Positions 33,830-43,916 of a stretch of 61,596 nt of DNA are shown piece after piece. Position numbers and translations under genes: made by a program. The DNA comes from a candidate division LCP-89 bacterium (GTDB lineage Bacteria; Electryoneota; B3-LCP): NCBI GenBank assembly GCA_025774555.1, contig JALGVT010000015.1, positions 1 through 61,596 of the forward strand. The letters are read 5' to 3'. The notes beneath the pieces were generated by a model. That model was not told where the DNA came from and searched no databases. It saw only the letters and a list, made by a program, of their open reading frames with translations. Every line of letters begins with the position of its first letter. Position 1 is the stretch's first letter.

Positions 33830-34996
33830 CTATCCATGCCCGGTGGGTGGAATTGAGTCATGCGCCTGTGGCAGATCAGATGACGATGCCGTCAACTGCT
33901 TCTTTGGTTTCTTAAGTCTGATAGCCAATAGAGCCGCCAACACAAGGACCAGGAAACCCACGATTCTTTCGCCGTAAATGTACAGGCTCATCGCTTTAAG
34001 CTCATAATCATTGTCGGTCAACTCTTCTCCGTCAAAACGCCAGATCAATACTCCGGTTTCCATTAATTCCGAATTATCGCTGATAACTCTGCCCGGTAGA
34101 TCGACCCTGACGTCGAATGACTCATCCATCAGATCTTCCGTAACCTGATGACGCATTTCCAGCAGTTCGCCCATCTGAATGATATCCGATTTTAAAGTGG
34201 TATCCCCGATGAAGTTCAAGTTTTCTGCAATGATCAGATTTGCATGCGGGGACAGATCATTCCACCATTCGAGGTTGTCGAGGTCAAGCTCTTTGATCTC
34301 CATATCCGCAGCAAAGGTTTGTATCATAGAATCGACCTCCGAAAGCGCGGCATCGATCCATTGCTGTTGAATTTCTATGTCCGGGTGACGCTTTAAGGTT
34401 CTATCAATTATTTCACGCATGCGCAGTTTATATCGTTCGGTATTCCAGATAATCATACCGGCGGCATATTTTTCTTCGAGGATTTTTCTCTCTTCTGTAG
34501 TCTTGGAGGTGTCGTCTTCGGTTTCCAGGACGCGGCACTCCTCAGGAATATAATTCCAACGCTCGCCTTCGATATCAGTGCGGTCTCGCCCCTCATAAAC
34601 CGCATTGAAATTGTATATAGAAACAAAAAACAGAGGAGTTACTTTCATTTTCGCAGGATGCTTGAGAAAGACTTCCGTCCAGGGAACTTCACGCAGACCG
34701 AGAGTCCTCGGCAGGGAATCGCCCCTGATTCTGGTCTTGGCTTCAAGTATATGTGTCTCGGTGCCGGCGGAATCTACTTCAGTGCGCGTTACTACATTGA
34801 AAAGCGGCTCAGTTGGAAAAGAACCCGCAGGATCGTAGATATCTATACTGTCGCCGCGTGCAGAGTATTCAAAATCGCAATTTCCAGCTTTGTCGAAGCG
34901 GTAGAGGAAACGGTGCTCGATACAACCGTTTGCTGCCATTATAATAGCAGCTAATAGCAAACTGACAAACAGACGCTTATTTATTCTGATATCCAT
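33830..34996 (-). CDS. Lipoprotein of unknown function with C-terminal anchor
   Basis: The 388-aa protein starts with a lipoprotein signal (LLLAAIIMAANGC, Cys at about residue 25). The extracytoplasmic part is mixed alpha/beta with a long charged helical stretch (about 155-235) and no motif I recognise. Near the C-terminus is one hydrophobic helix (VGFLVLVLAALLAIRL) followed by basic residues, so the protein would be held at both ends: lipid at the N-terminus and a membrane helix at the C-terminus. Its start overlaps the GNAT gene by 16 bp, suggesting coupling. Confidence 0.7.
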   Translation of the reverse strand: MDIRINKRLFVSLLLAAIIMAANGCIEHRFLYRFDKAGNCDFEYSARGDSIDIYDPAGSFPTEPLFNVVTRTEVDSAGTETHILEAKTRIRGDSLPRTLGLREVPWTEVFLKHPAKMKVTPLFFVSIYNFNAVYEGRDRTDIEGERWNYIPEECRVLETEDDTSKTTEERKILEEKYAAGMIIWNTERYKLRMREIIDRTLKRHPDIEIQQQWIDAALSEVDSMIQTFAADMEIKELDLDNLEWWNDLSPHANLIIAENLNFIGDTTLKSDIIQMGELLEMRHQVTEDLMDESFDVRVDLPGRVISDNSELMETGVLIWRFDGEELTDNDYELKAMSLYIYGERIVGFLVLVLAALLAIRLKKPKKQLTASSSDLPQAHDSIPPTGHG

Positions 34997-35610
34997 TCCA
35001 TCCTCCGTGCGAGAATTTCTATTTGATTCTTCCGCTTCCTGATATATCTGGAGATGTTATTCTTTTCCATAATTTCTGTTAAGACGGGATTATCTTCCTT
35101 CTGCCATCGTTCTTTAATGACATAAAAACCAAATGATCTGTACAGTTCAACCGCTCGCTGATTGACCGCATCTACTTCGAGGATGATGCGCTTCAGGTTT
35201 AGTGTCTTTACAGCCCAAGGTAGCGCTATAGAAAGCGCTTCACGTCCCAATCCTTTCGAGACGTAATCCGCATCAAAACATATCCCGATATCCGCGGCAA
35301 AAGGATCATTCTTAACCGGCTTCAAAGAGATATAACCGACCATTTCCCCTTGCAAAGTATCGACTGCAAGCCTGATTCGATCCTGTAACTTCTGAAACGT
35401 CCGGTCGTTCTCGAGTGTTCCTCGTGGGTTAAAATTATACTTTCGCAAGTACGGATCGTTGAATTTTGCCCACTGCTGTCTTTTCTCCTCGTCGCTTCTC
35501 TGGAAATTGCGCACTATAAGCGATTCCCCTTGTAGAGGCAGCCCTGGCAGCGGGAAATGCGCAGATCCGAAATTGACCAGACGCTGAATCCATAAAGCAA
35601 TATCACTCAT
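34981..35610 (-). CDS. GNAT acetyltransferase, RimJ/RimL-like
   Basis: This is a GNAT-fold N-acetyltransferase. Family features are LIVRNFQRSDEEKR at the first strand, GYISLKPVKNDPFAADIGICFDADYVSKGLGREALSIA (the GLGREA acetyl-CoA loop) and ILEVDAVNQRAVELYRSFGF. An in-frame ATG at 35742 exists, but the extra 44 residues are Cys- and aromatic-rich and unlike the family, so the ATG at 35610 is preferred (209 aa). The substrate may be a protein N-terminus or a small amine. It heads the minus-strand trio. Confidence 0.85.
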   Translation of the reverse strand: MSDIALWIQRLVNFGSAHFPLPGLPLQGESLIVRNFQRSDEEKRQQWAKFNDPYLRKYNFNPRGTLENDRTFQKLQDRIRLAVDTLQGEMVGYISLKPVKNDPFAADIGICFDADYVSKGLGREALSIALPWAVKTLNLKRIILEVDAVNQRAVELYRSFGFYVIKERWQKEDNPVLTEIMEKNNISRYIRKRKNQIEILARRMEWISE

Positions 35611-35831
35611 AAGACAGTTAAGCCTGTTATTAAGACCCAGGGCAAAATATCTCGATAGAAATATAGGATTTATTTCTGAACAAGTCAAGAGGAATAGCCA
35701 GTCATGAGCATACTTGCCATGTTGACATAAAAAAACAGGCATTCTAAGGATGTGATTGATTTTGACTTGCTTTTGTTGTAAAATTCATTTATATTCACAG
35801 GTGTCAACATTCCATAAGCCAGGTGTGATAC

Positions 35832-38093
35832 ATGTTAAAATCTGCATGTAAAGTCAGGGTGGTAAAAACCACCGCGGCATTCATTGTGGGACTTGTTTTC
35901 TGTGCGTACACCCAAGCCGCCGTTCTTCAAGATTACCGTTTGGGCATAACTGACCAACGCACGCGCTTAGTCTATCAAATCGATGAGCCCATCAACTACG
36001 AAATAGAGTATGACTCATCTTCTGTTACCATTCGCTTCGAGTCTCTTGAAGTTCCAAAAGATATTGAAGCGAAATTCAAAAAATCCAGAAGTAATCTACT
36101 GAACGATACTGGCTTTATCGCCAGCGATGGGAAGATTGTCTTTCAGATATCAATAGCTGAACCGTTCTATATCCGCCACTTTGAATTATATAAACCCGAT
36201 CGCGTCGTCCTAGATGTTTATCGAAAAGTTGAAGAGACCGTCGTAATACAAGCAGAGCCTGAGACGAAAATGCCACCGGTGGCAACCAGTGAGGAAATCG
36301 TCGAGGAACTTCTAACCGAACCTGAAAGAGCTGTTGATCTGATCGAAGATCAAGAAGACACAGGATCAACTGAGGAAACAGTCTATGAAGCCATCGACAC
36401 AGCAAAAACGATGGCGGCAACACAGCGTATAGAAGAACCGGAGCCACTGAAACTAGATACTGGCGAGAAAAGAACGTTTAACTGGCTTTACATCGTTCTA
36501 CCGATTCTCATTATACTTCTGTTCGTTATCGGCTTTATTACGTTAAGGCGAGCCTCTAAGCGGGACGAGATGTACGAAGAAGAGGAAGTTGATAATAGCG
36601 ATAAGCTGGACTCAGAGGACACGGTATACCCATCCATGATGGAGGGTGGAAATGAAGAGGTCATAAAAGCAGAACTTCTCAACGAGCTTAAGCGTGAAGC
36701 AGGGCTCATTTCTGATGAAACGGAAAGGGCAGAAGAAGAGGCGGAATCCGACGATCACGGTGAACCGTTAGATGAAAACATCGAGACTGAAGAAATTCTC
36801 ACCGATGAGATAGAGCCAGAGCTGGTGATCGAGCCTGTTGAACCAGAGATTGAAACGGAATCTGAGCAAGAAGAAGATCTGGAAAACATCGAAGAGGTAA
36901 CATCTGAATTACCGGAGCAAGAAGAAATTGAGCCGGAACCCGATAAGTCGGTAGGAGAATCCGTCGAGAGTTCTGAGCAGAAAGACGAGGAGGAGCAGGA
37001 TTTAGAAGCAGAAAAACAGATAGAAAGTAAAGATTATTCAGAAATAAACGGTGAGCTTAAGGAAATATCATCAACACAATCACCTGAGCCGGTCGAACAA
37101 GCTGCATCAACTGAACCGATGCACCGCAACTTTCACAGATTCAGCGATGAAGGCAGCGCCGAATTGGATTTTGAAGAGGGAGTAATGACCTGGCCTGTGC
37201 ACATCCTCGAAGGCGATCGTCCTGGTAGAATAATGGTGGTGGACGATGAGAAAGAAATTGTCAACGCCCTGGATGAATTTCTGAAACGTGAAAAATATGA
37301 AGTCCTCGGTTTAACCAGCAGCAATGAAGCGGTTGAGAGAATTCAAGATTGGAATCCTGACCTGATTATAACTGACGTTGTCATGCCTGAACTTTCGGGC
37401 GCGGAAATGGTACAGCAGATGATAGAGAGGGGCAGCGACATTGGCAAAGTAATCTTCCTCAGCGGCAAAACCGACCGTGATGCAGTCTCTAAAACATTCA
37501 GCACAGAATTAGAAGAGGGCAATTTTGAGTTCTTCCGCAAACCCCTTTCGCTGGTTCAAATCGGAGGGAGAATAAAGGATTACTTCACCAGAGCACAGGA
37601 GATACTCAATCTCAACCTGCTGGAACCGAAATCTTTCGATAAAAAATTGCATCCGCTGCGTCCTCAACAGTTAGTTACTCTGCAGAAGTTCCTCTGGGAT
37701 AAGATATTTGAAATTTCATCCAATTTACTGGGCAGGCACATTGAGCCGTATTACATCACCGACAGAATGGAACCGCCGGCAAACTACATGCGTAGAGTCG
37801 GCTGTCAGGAGCGTGAAGATTACTGCATTGCGAATATATGCTTCGGATCGAATCCTATGTGCGCCGCGGATAAAATACGAGGCGAACTGGAAGTCATGCG
37901 GCAAATTATCGAGGAATTCCGCACAGAATACACCGGGCGGGTCGATAATAGCATAGGTAAAGAAGCATTGGATTCATCGAAGCCACGTCGCAAGAAACCA
38001 GCGAAGAAAAAAGCAAACAGCAGCGACGCTGAAAAAGCCGCCCCGCCTTTACGCAAAACACCGCGGCGTCTGGTGCCAACCAGAAAACGATGA
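35832..38093 (+). CDS. Membrane-anchored AMIN-like / receiver domain protein
   Basis: The 753-aa protein has an unusual layout. Residues 1-30 are a signal peptide. Residues 31-132 resemble an AMIN domain (beta strands ending HFELYKPDRVVLDVYRK), which in other proteins binds the cell wall or pilus secretins. A linker leads to one transmembrane helix (218-238), then a very acidic Glu-rich stretch to about 440. A receiver domain follows (464-585) with acidic pair VVDDEKE, phospho-acceptor D515 in LIITDVVMPE and K570-P571. Beyond it are four cysteines, C658-x6-C665-x4-C670-x6-C677, and a Lys/Arg-rich tail. The receiver would be cytoplasmic. No histidine kinase is adjacent. Domain calls are from motif reading; the architecture is not one I recognise. 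Confidence 0.85.
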   Translation: MLKSACKVRVVKTTAAFIVGLVFCAYTQAAVLQDYRLGITDQRTRLVYQIDEPINYEIEYDSSSVTIRFESLEVPKDIEAKFKKSRSNLLNDTGFIASDGKIVFQISIAEPFYIRHFELYKPDRVVLDVYRKVEETVVIQAEPETKMPPVATSEEIVEELLTEPERAVDLIEDQEDTGSTEETVYEAIDTAKTMAATQRIEEPEPLKLDTGEKRTFNWLYIVLPILIILLFVIGFITLRRASKRDEMYEEEEVDNSDKLDSEDTVYPSMMEGGNEEVIKAELLNELKREAGLISDETERAEEEAESDDHGEPLDENIETEEILTDEIEPELVIEPVEPEIETESEQEEDLENIEEVTSELPEQEEIEPEPDKSVGESVESSEQKDEEEQDLEAEKQIESKDYSEINGELKEISSTQSPEPVEQAASTEPMHRNFHRFSDEGSAELDFEEGVMTWPVHILEGDRPGRIMVVDDEKEIVNALDEFLKREKYEVLGLTSSNEAVERIQDWNPDLIITDVVMPELSGAEMVQQMIERGSDIGKVIFLSGKTDRDAVSKTFSTELEEGNFEFFRKPLSLVQIGGRIKDYFTRAQEILNLNLLEPKSFDKKLHPLRPQQLVTLQKFLWDKIFEISSNLLGRHIEPYYITDRMEPPANYMRRVGCQEREDYCIANICFGSNPMCAADKIRGELEVMRQIIEEFRTEYTGRVDNSIGKEALDSSKPRRKKPAKKKANSSDAEKAAPPLRKTPRRLVPTRKR

Positions 38094-38322
38094 ACTGCTA
38101 TATAGCCGAAATACGAAATAAACTCTGATATACTACTGTCGTATTGCTTTTCTTTGTAAATAAATTGAAGGAGATTAATTAAAAGGGGGGTCTCCTCTTC
38201 AGAAGGTTCCTACGCTAAGAACAAACTGAAATTATCAAGCAGTTGCTCTAATGTTAAAGCTGTCTTGCAATACTTGTAACAAACAGCGGGGGGTATCTTC
38301 TAAGAATCCATAAAGTTGTTAG

Positions 38323-40749
<2,427 letters not shown>

Positions 40750-40750
<1 letters not shown>

Positions 40751-41592
40751 TGATGAGAGTTAAGATAGGGAAAATTCCAGTCAGCATAGATTCTCCTCCG
40801 ATTTTAATCGCGGGTCCTTGCGTGATCGAATCGCAGGACATGCTGATTGAAACTTGTGAACAGATTAAACAGATTGCACAGCAATACGGTTTTCCTTACA
40901 TCCTGAAAAGCTCATTTGAAAAAGCAAACCGAACCTCGCATGACTCATTCAGAGGACCTGGTCTTGACAAAGGACTGAAAATACTTGCTGAAGCGAAGAA
41001 AGAGTTATCAGTTCCTATCCTGACGGATATACATCTTCCGGAACAGGCTGATCCGGTCGCACAAGTTGCCGATTGCCTGCAGATACCAGCATTTCTCTGC
41101 CGTCAATCAGCATTGATTGAAGCCGCGTCTGCAACCGGACGCGTGGTCAACATAAAGAAAGGTCAGTTCATAGCTCCCGAAGCGATGCGGTATGCGGTAA
41201 ATAAGGCGGAAACGGCAAAAGCAGGCGGCATCATGGTCACCGAGCGTGGATCGATGTTCGGCTACAGCGATCTTATAGTCGATATGCGTTCTCTGGTAGT
41301 CATGGCTCGAGAAGGAGTGCCGGTAATCTTCGATGCCACTCACAGCGTGCAGAAACCAGGGAGCAGTAAAACCGGCGGTGACCGCAGTTTCGTTCAGCCG
41401 TTGGCTCAAGCGGCGGCAGCTACAGGCGCACTCAGCGGCATCTTCATCGAGGTTCATCCACAACCTGACAAAGCACTCAGTGATGCGGGTTCACAACTGA
41501 AACTCAGTAATCTTGTACCGCTCCTTGATAACCTACGCAAGATTTTTGATGTAGTTAAAGTATCCAAAACAAGCGCGGAGCTGGTTAGATGA
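40750..41592 (+). CDS. kdsA: 3-deoxy-8-phosphooctulonate synthase (Kdo-8-P synthase)
   Basis: It condenses arabinose-5-phosphate and phosphoenolpyruvate to Kdo-8-phosphate. The 280-aa protein contains the family signatures LIAGPCVIESQD, YILKSSFEKANRTSHDSFRGPGLDKGL, TDIHLPEQADPVAQVADCLQIPAFLCRQ and FDATHSVQKPG. The Cys in AGPC suggests a metal-dependent enzyme, although Asn/Cys typing needs an alignment. The stop codon overlaps the following methyltransferase by 4 bp. With kdsB it shows that the organism makes Kdo and so has a lipopolysaccharide-type outer membrane. Confidence 0.95.
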
Positions 41593-42764
41593 AAAAGCTC
41601 AAGCTGAAACGCGGACAGGAACGAAGAATCCTGGAGGGCAGCCTCTGGGTTTTTTCAAATCAGGTGGAGAGTTCCCTGAAAGATTATCTGCCGGGAGAAA
41701 TCGTCAGTATAACGATGCGAAACGGACGTTTCCTCGTAGTGGGATATGTCAATCCACACTCCCTGATCGCCTGCCGAATATTGACCTTAGACGAGATGGA
41801 AATCGATGTTCAGTTTTTCAAGGAACGTCTGCTTAAAGCTCAGGAACTGCGATCTAAAATCTTCCCCGGCGAAGCTGCCGTTCGGGAGGTCTTTTCAGAA
41901 TCGGACGGTCTGCCCGGTTTAATTATTGACAGGTACGGTAAAATTCTGGTGGTATCCATCAATACTGCAGGGATGGAAAAGCAGCGGGACGTGATTATCG
42001 AAGCTCTGCAGGATGTCTATCAGCCTGAGGGGATATTTGAACGATCCGATTCGGCAGTCAGGAAACTGGAAGGATTGGAACTTCGCACGGACCTGATGTC
42101 CGGAGCTGTGCCGGATAAATCGTTCTGGGTTAAGTTTGCGGGCATCAACCTGCCGGTGGACGTTAAACGTGGACAGAAGACCGGGCTCTATCTTGATCAA
42201 CGAGCCAATATCGAAAACACTGCATCGTTCACGAAAGACGCGGAAGTGCTGGACGCGTTCAGCTATATCGGGGCATGGGGTTTGAAGGCTGCCAAAAGCG
42301 GAGCCGTTCATGTCACCTTCCTCGACAGCTCCGCCCGGGCTCTCGAGCAGGCTATGAAAGCGGCGCGGCGAGCGCGTGTCACCGATATTTGCGATACGAT
42401 CAAAGGCGATGCCTTCGAAGAGATAAAACGGATGCAGAAGAAGAAAAGACGCTTCGACGTTGTTTTCCTCGATCCGCCCTCCTTTATACAATCCAAATCT
42501 CGATTTAAGGAGGGATTTAAAGGCTATTTCGACCTCAACCAGAAAGCGATATCGATCCTTAAACCCGGCGGCATTCTGGTAACCAGTTCCTGCTCGCGCC
42601 AGATGGAAGAAACGACTTTTTCAGAAATGATAAAATCCGTCCTGAGAAGAAATCAACGCAAAGGCAGGATTCTCTACAAAGGTCGGCAATCGCCCGACCA
42701 TCCGATATTGCCTGCTATGCCGGAAACTGAGTATCTGCACTGTCTCGCTTTGCAAATTGATTGA
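41589..42764 (+). CDS. Class I SAM-dependent rRNA methyltransferase, RlmI-like
   Basis: The 391-aa protein has an N-terminal PUA domain (KLKRGQERRILEGSLWVFSNQVE), an EEHEE-like middle domain (SDGLPGLIIDRYG, FERSD) and a Rossmann methyltransferase domain with VLDAFSYIGAWGLKAAKSGA (SAM site) and the catalytic-type motif VFLDPPSF. RlmI methylates a cytosine of 23S rRNA; relatives have other positions, so the site is not certain. The start overlaps kdsA by 4 bp. Confidence 0.92.
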   Translation: MKKLKLKRGQERRILEGSLWVFSNQVESSLKDYLPGEIVSITMRNGRFLVVGYVNPHSLIACRILTLDEMEIDVQFFKERLLKAQELRSKIFPGEAAVREVFSESDGLPGLIIDRYGKILVVSINTAGMEKQRDVIIEALQDVYQPEGIFERSDSAVRKLEGLELRTDLMSGAVPDKSFWVKFAGINLPVDVKRGQKTGLYLDQRANIENTASFTKDAEVLDAFSYIGAWGLKAAKSGAVHVTFLDSSARALEQAMKAARRARVTDICDTIKGDAFEEIKRMQKKKRRFDVVFLDPPSFIQSKSRFKEGFKGYFDLNQKAISILKPGGILVTSSCSRQMEETTFSEMIKSVLRRNQRKGRILYKGRQSPDHPILPAMPETEYLHCLALQID

Positions 42765-42770
42765 TATTTT

Positions 42771-43916
42771 ATGATGAGAAACTCCTCCGTAAAAACACTT
42801 CGATCATGGATTATTCTTTTTGCCTGGGTAGGTTTCATCTATGCGACGCTCGGCACTGTCCCTGATTGGCGTGATTATTTAGTTGAGCATTACGGCGACG
42901 AAATATTTACCACTATTACGTTAGCCGCGGGTTCAATCGCGCTGATTGTATTCTTAGTGACGATGATATTTCGGAGAAAGGAACGAAAACCTCTCCCCTA
43001 TTTCGCGCTTTTTGCCGTTCTCGGATTCCTGTTTTACGTTATGAAGCACTGGGTTACGCTTCCCGTTGAACAGATTCATTTTGTCGAATATGGCATGGTG
43101 GGTTTTCTTGCGTTTGGAGCTTTAAAACAGCATCTGAGGGGATGGGGACTTGCAGCGGCTGCGATTTTATTGACTTTCCTCTTCGGAATGGTCGATGAAA
43201 CCATCCAGGGACTTTTAGTAAACCGCGTGGGTGAACAACGGGATATGTACTTGAACGGTTTGGCTGGCGCTATGTCGCTTACCATCCTCGCCTTCAGCAT
43301 TAAATCAACAGCAATATGGAGAGGCAGCGGCAGACGTGAATTCAGGGCGTTGCTGCTCATGTTTGCCGTCTGTCTTTTAGTTCAAGGCTATTTTTGCACA
43401 AAAATATCGCAGTTCGGTTACTTGATTCACGATGAGGCTTTGAATCTGATAATTAAATCCCGATTGAAACCGGAGGAATTGATCACCTACAGCGATCATC
43501 TGCAGCATTTCAAAACGGAAATAGCGCCGCATGTAGGCAAAACCAGAATGGCTAATTTAATGCCGAAAGTGCACAATCTCATTCACGAAGAAGCTCTGGT
43601 GCACGCCTTCAGAAGAGCTTATCATTTTCGGCTGGGGAATATAAGGACAGTTTATACCGAAGACCTCATCATTAACAAATACTATAAGCGTTTCGTGGAA
43701 GGCACCAGCCTGGACTGGCCGAGGGATCTGTCGGATCAGATGCGATTCGTCGTCGGCACGCGTTTTGAGGTTCTCTATCACTCCATTGTTGCCGGTCACC
43801 TTATCACCCGATTTAGCGCATTGCAGATGTGGTCTGTAATTATTGCGCTTGAAATCATTCTATTCATTTCAATTTTCTTAATAAGACACAAGACAGATTT
43901 GAATCCGCTAACATGA
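42771..43916 (+). CDS. VanZ-like membrane protein with extra C-terminal domain
   Basis: The first 175 residues form a VanZ-like domain: several transmembrane helices with HFVEYGMVGFLAFGA, FGMVDETIQGLLVNRVGEQRDMYLNGLAGAM, carrying the conserved His-Glu and Asp-Glu...Gln motifs. The remaining half (about 185-381) starts with a further helix, has a long soluble stretch rich in His and aromatic residues (about 215-340) and ends with another helix and a basic tail. That soluble part, on the opposite side from the C-terminus, is unassigned. VanZ relatives affect glycopeptide susceptibility and phospholipid metabolism. Its stop overlaps the next start by 4 bp (ATGA). Confidence 0.85.
   Translation: MMRNSSVKTLRSWIILFAWVGFIYATLGTVPDWRDYLVEHYGDEIFTTITLAAGSIALIVFLVTMIFRRKERKPLPYFALFAVLGFLFYVMKHWVTLPVEQIHFVEYGMVGFLAFGALKQHLRGWGLAAAAILLTFLFGMVDETIQGLLVNRVGEQRDMYLNGLAGAMSLTILAFSIKSTAIWRGSGRREFRALLLMFAVCLLVQGYFCTKISQFGYLIHDEALNLIIKSRLKPEELITYSDHLQHFKTEIAPHVGKTRMANLMPKVHNLIHEEALVHAFRRAYHFRLGNIRTVYTEDLIINKYYKRFVEGTSLDWPRDLSDQMRFVVGTRFEVLYHSIVAGHLITRFSALQMWSVIIALEIILFISIFLIRHKTDLNPLT

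Noticed and set aside
38094-38322. Possible structured RNA or leader before kdsB
   Set aside because: There are a GAAGGAGA...TCTCC partial hairpin and a GCTGT/ACAGC pair, but no known riboswitch or RNA pattern and no strong continuous stem.
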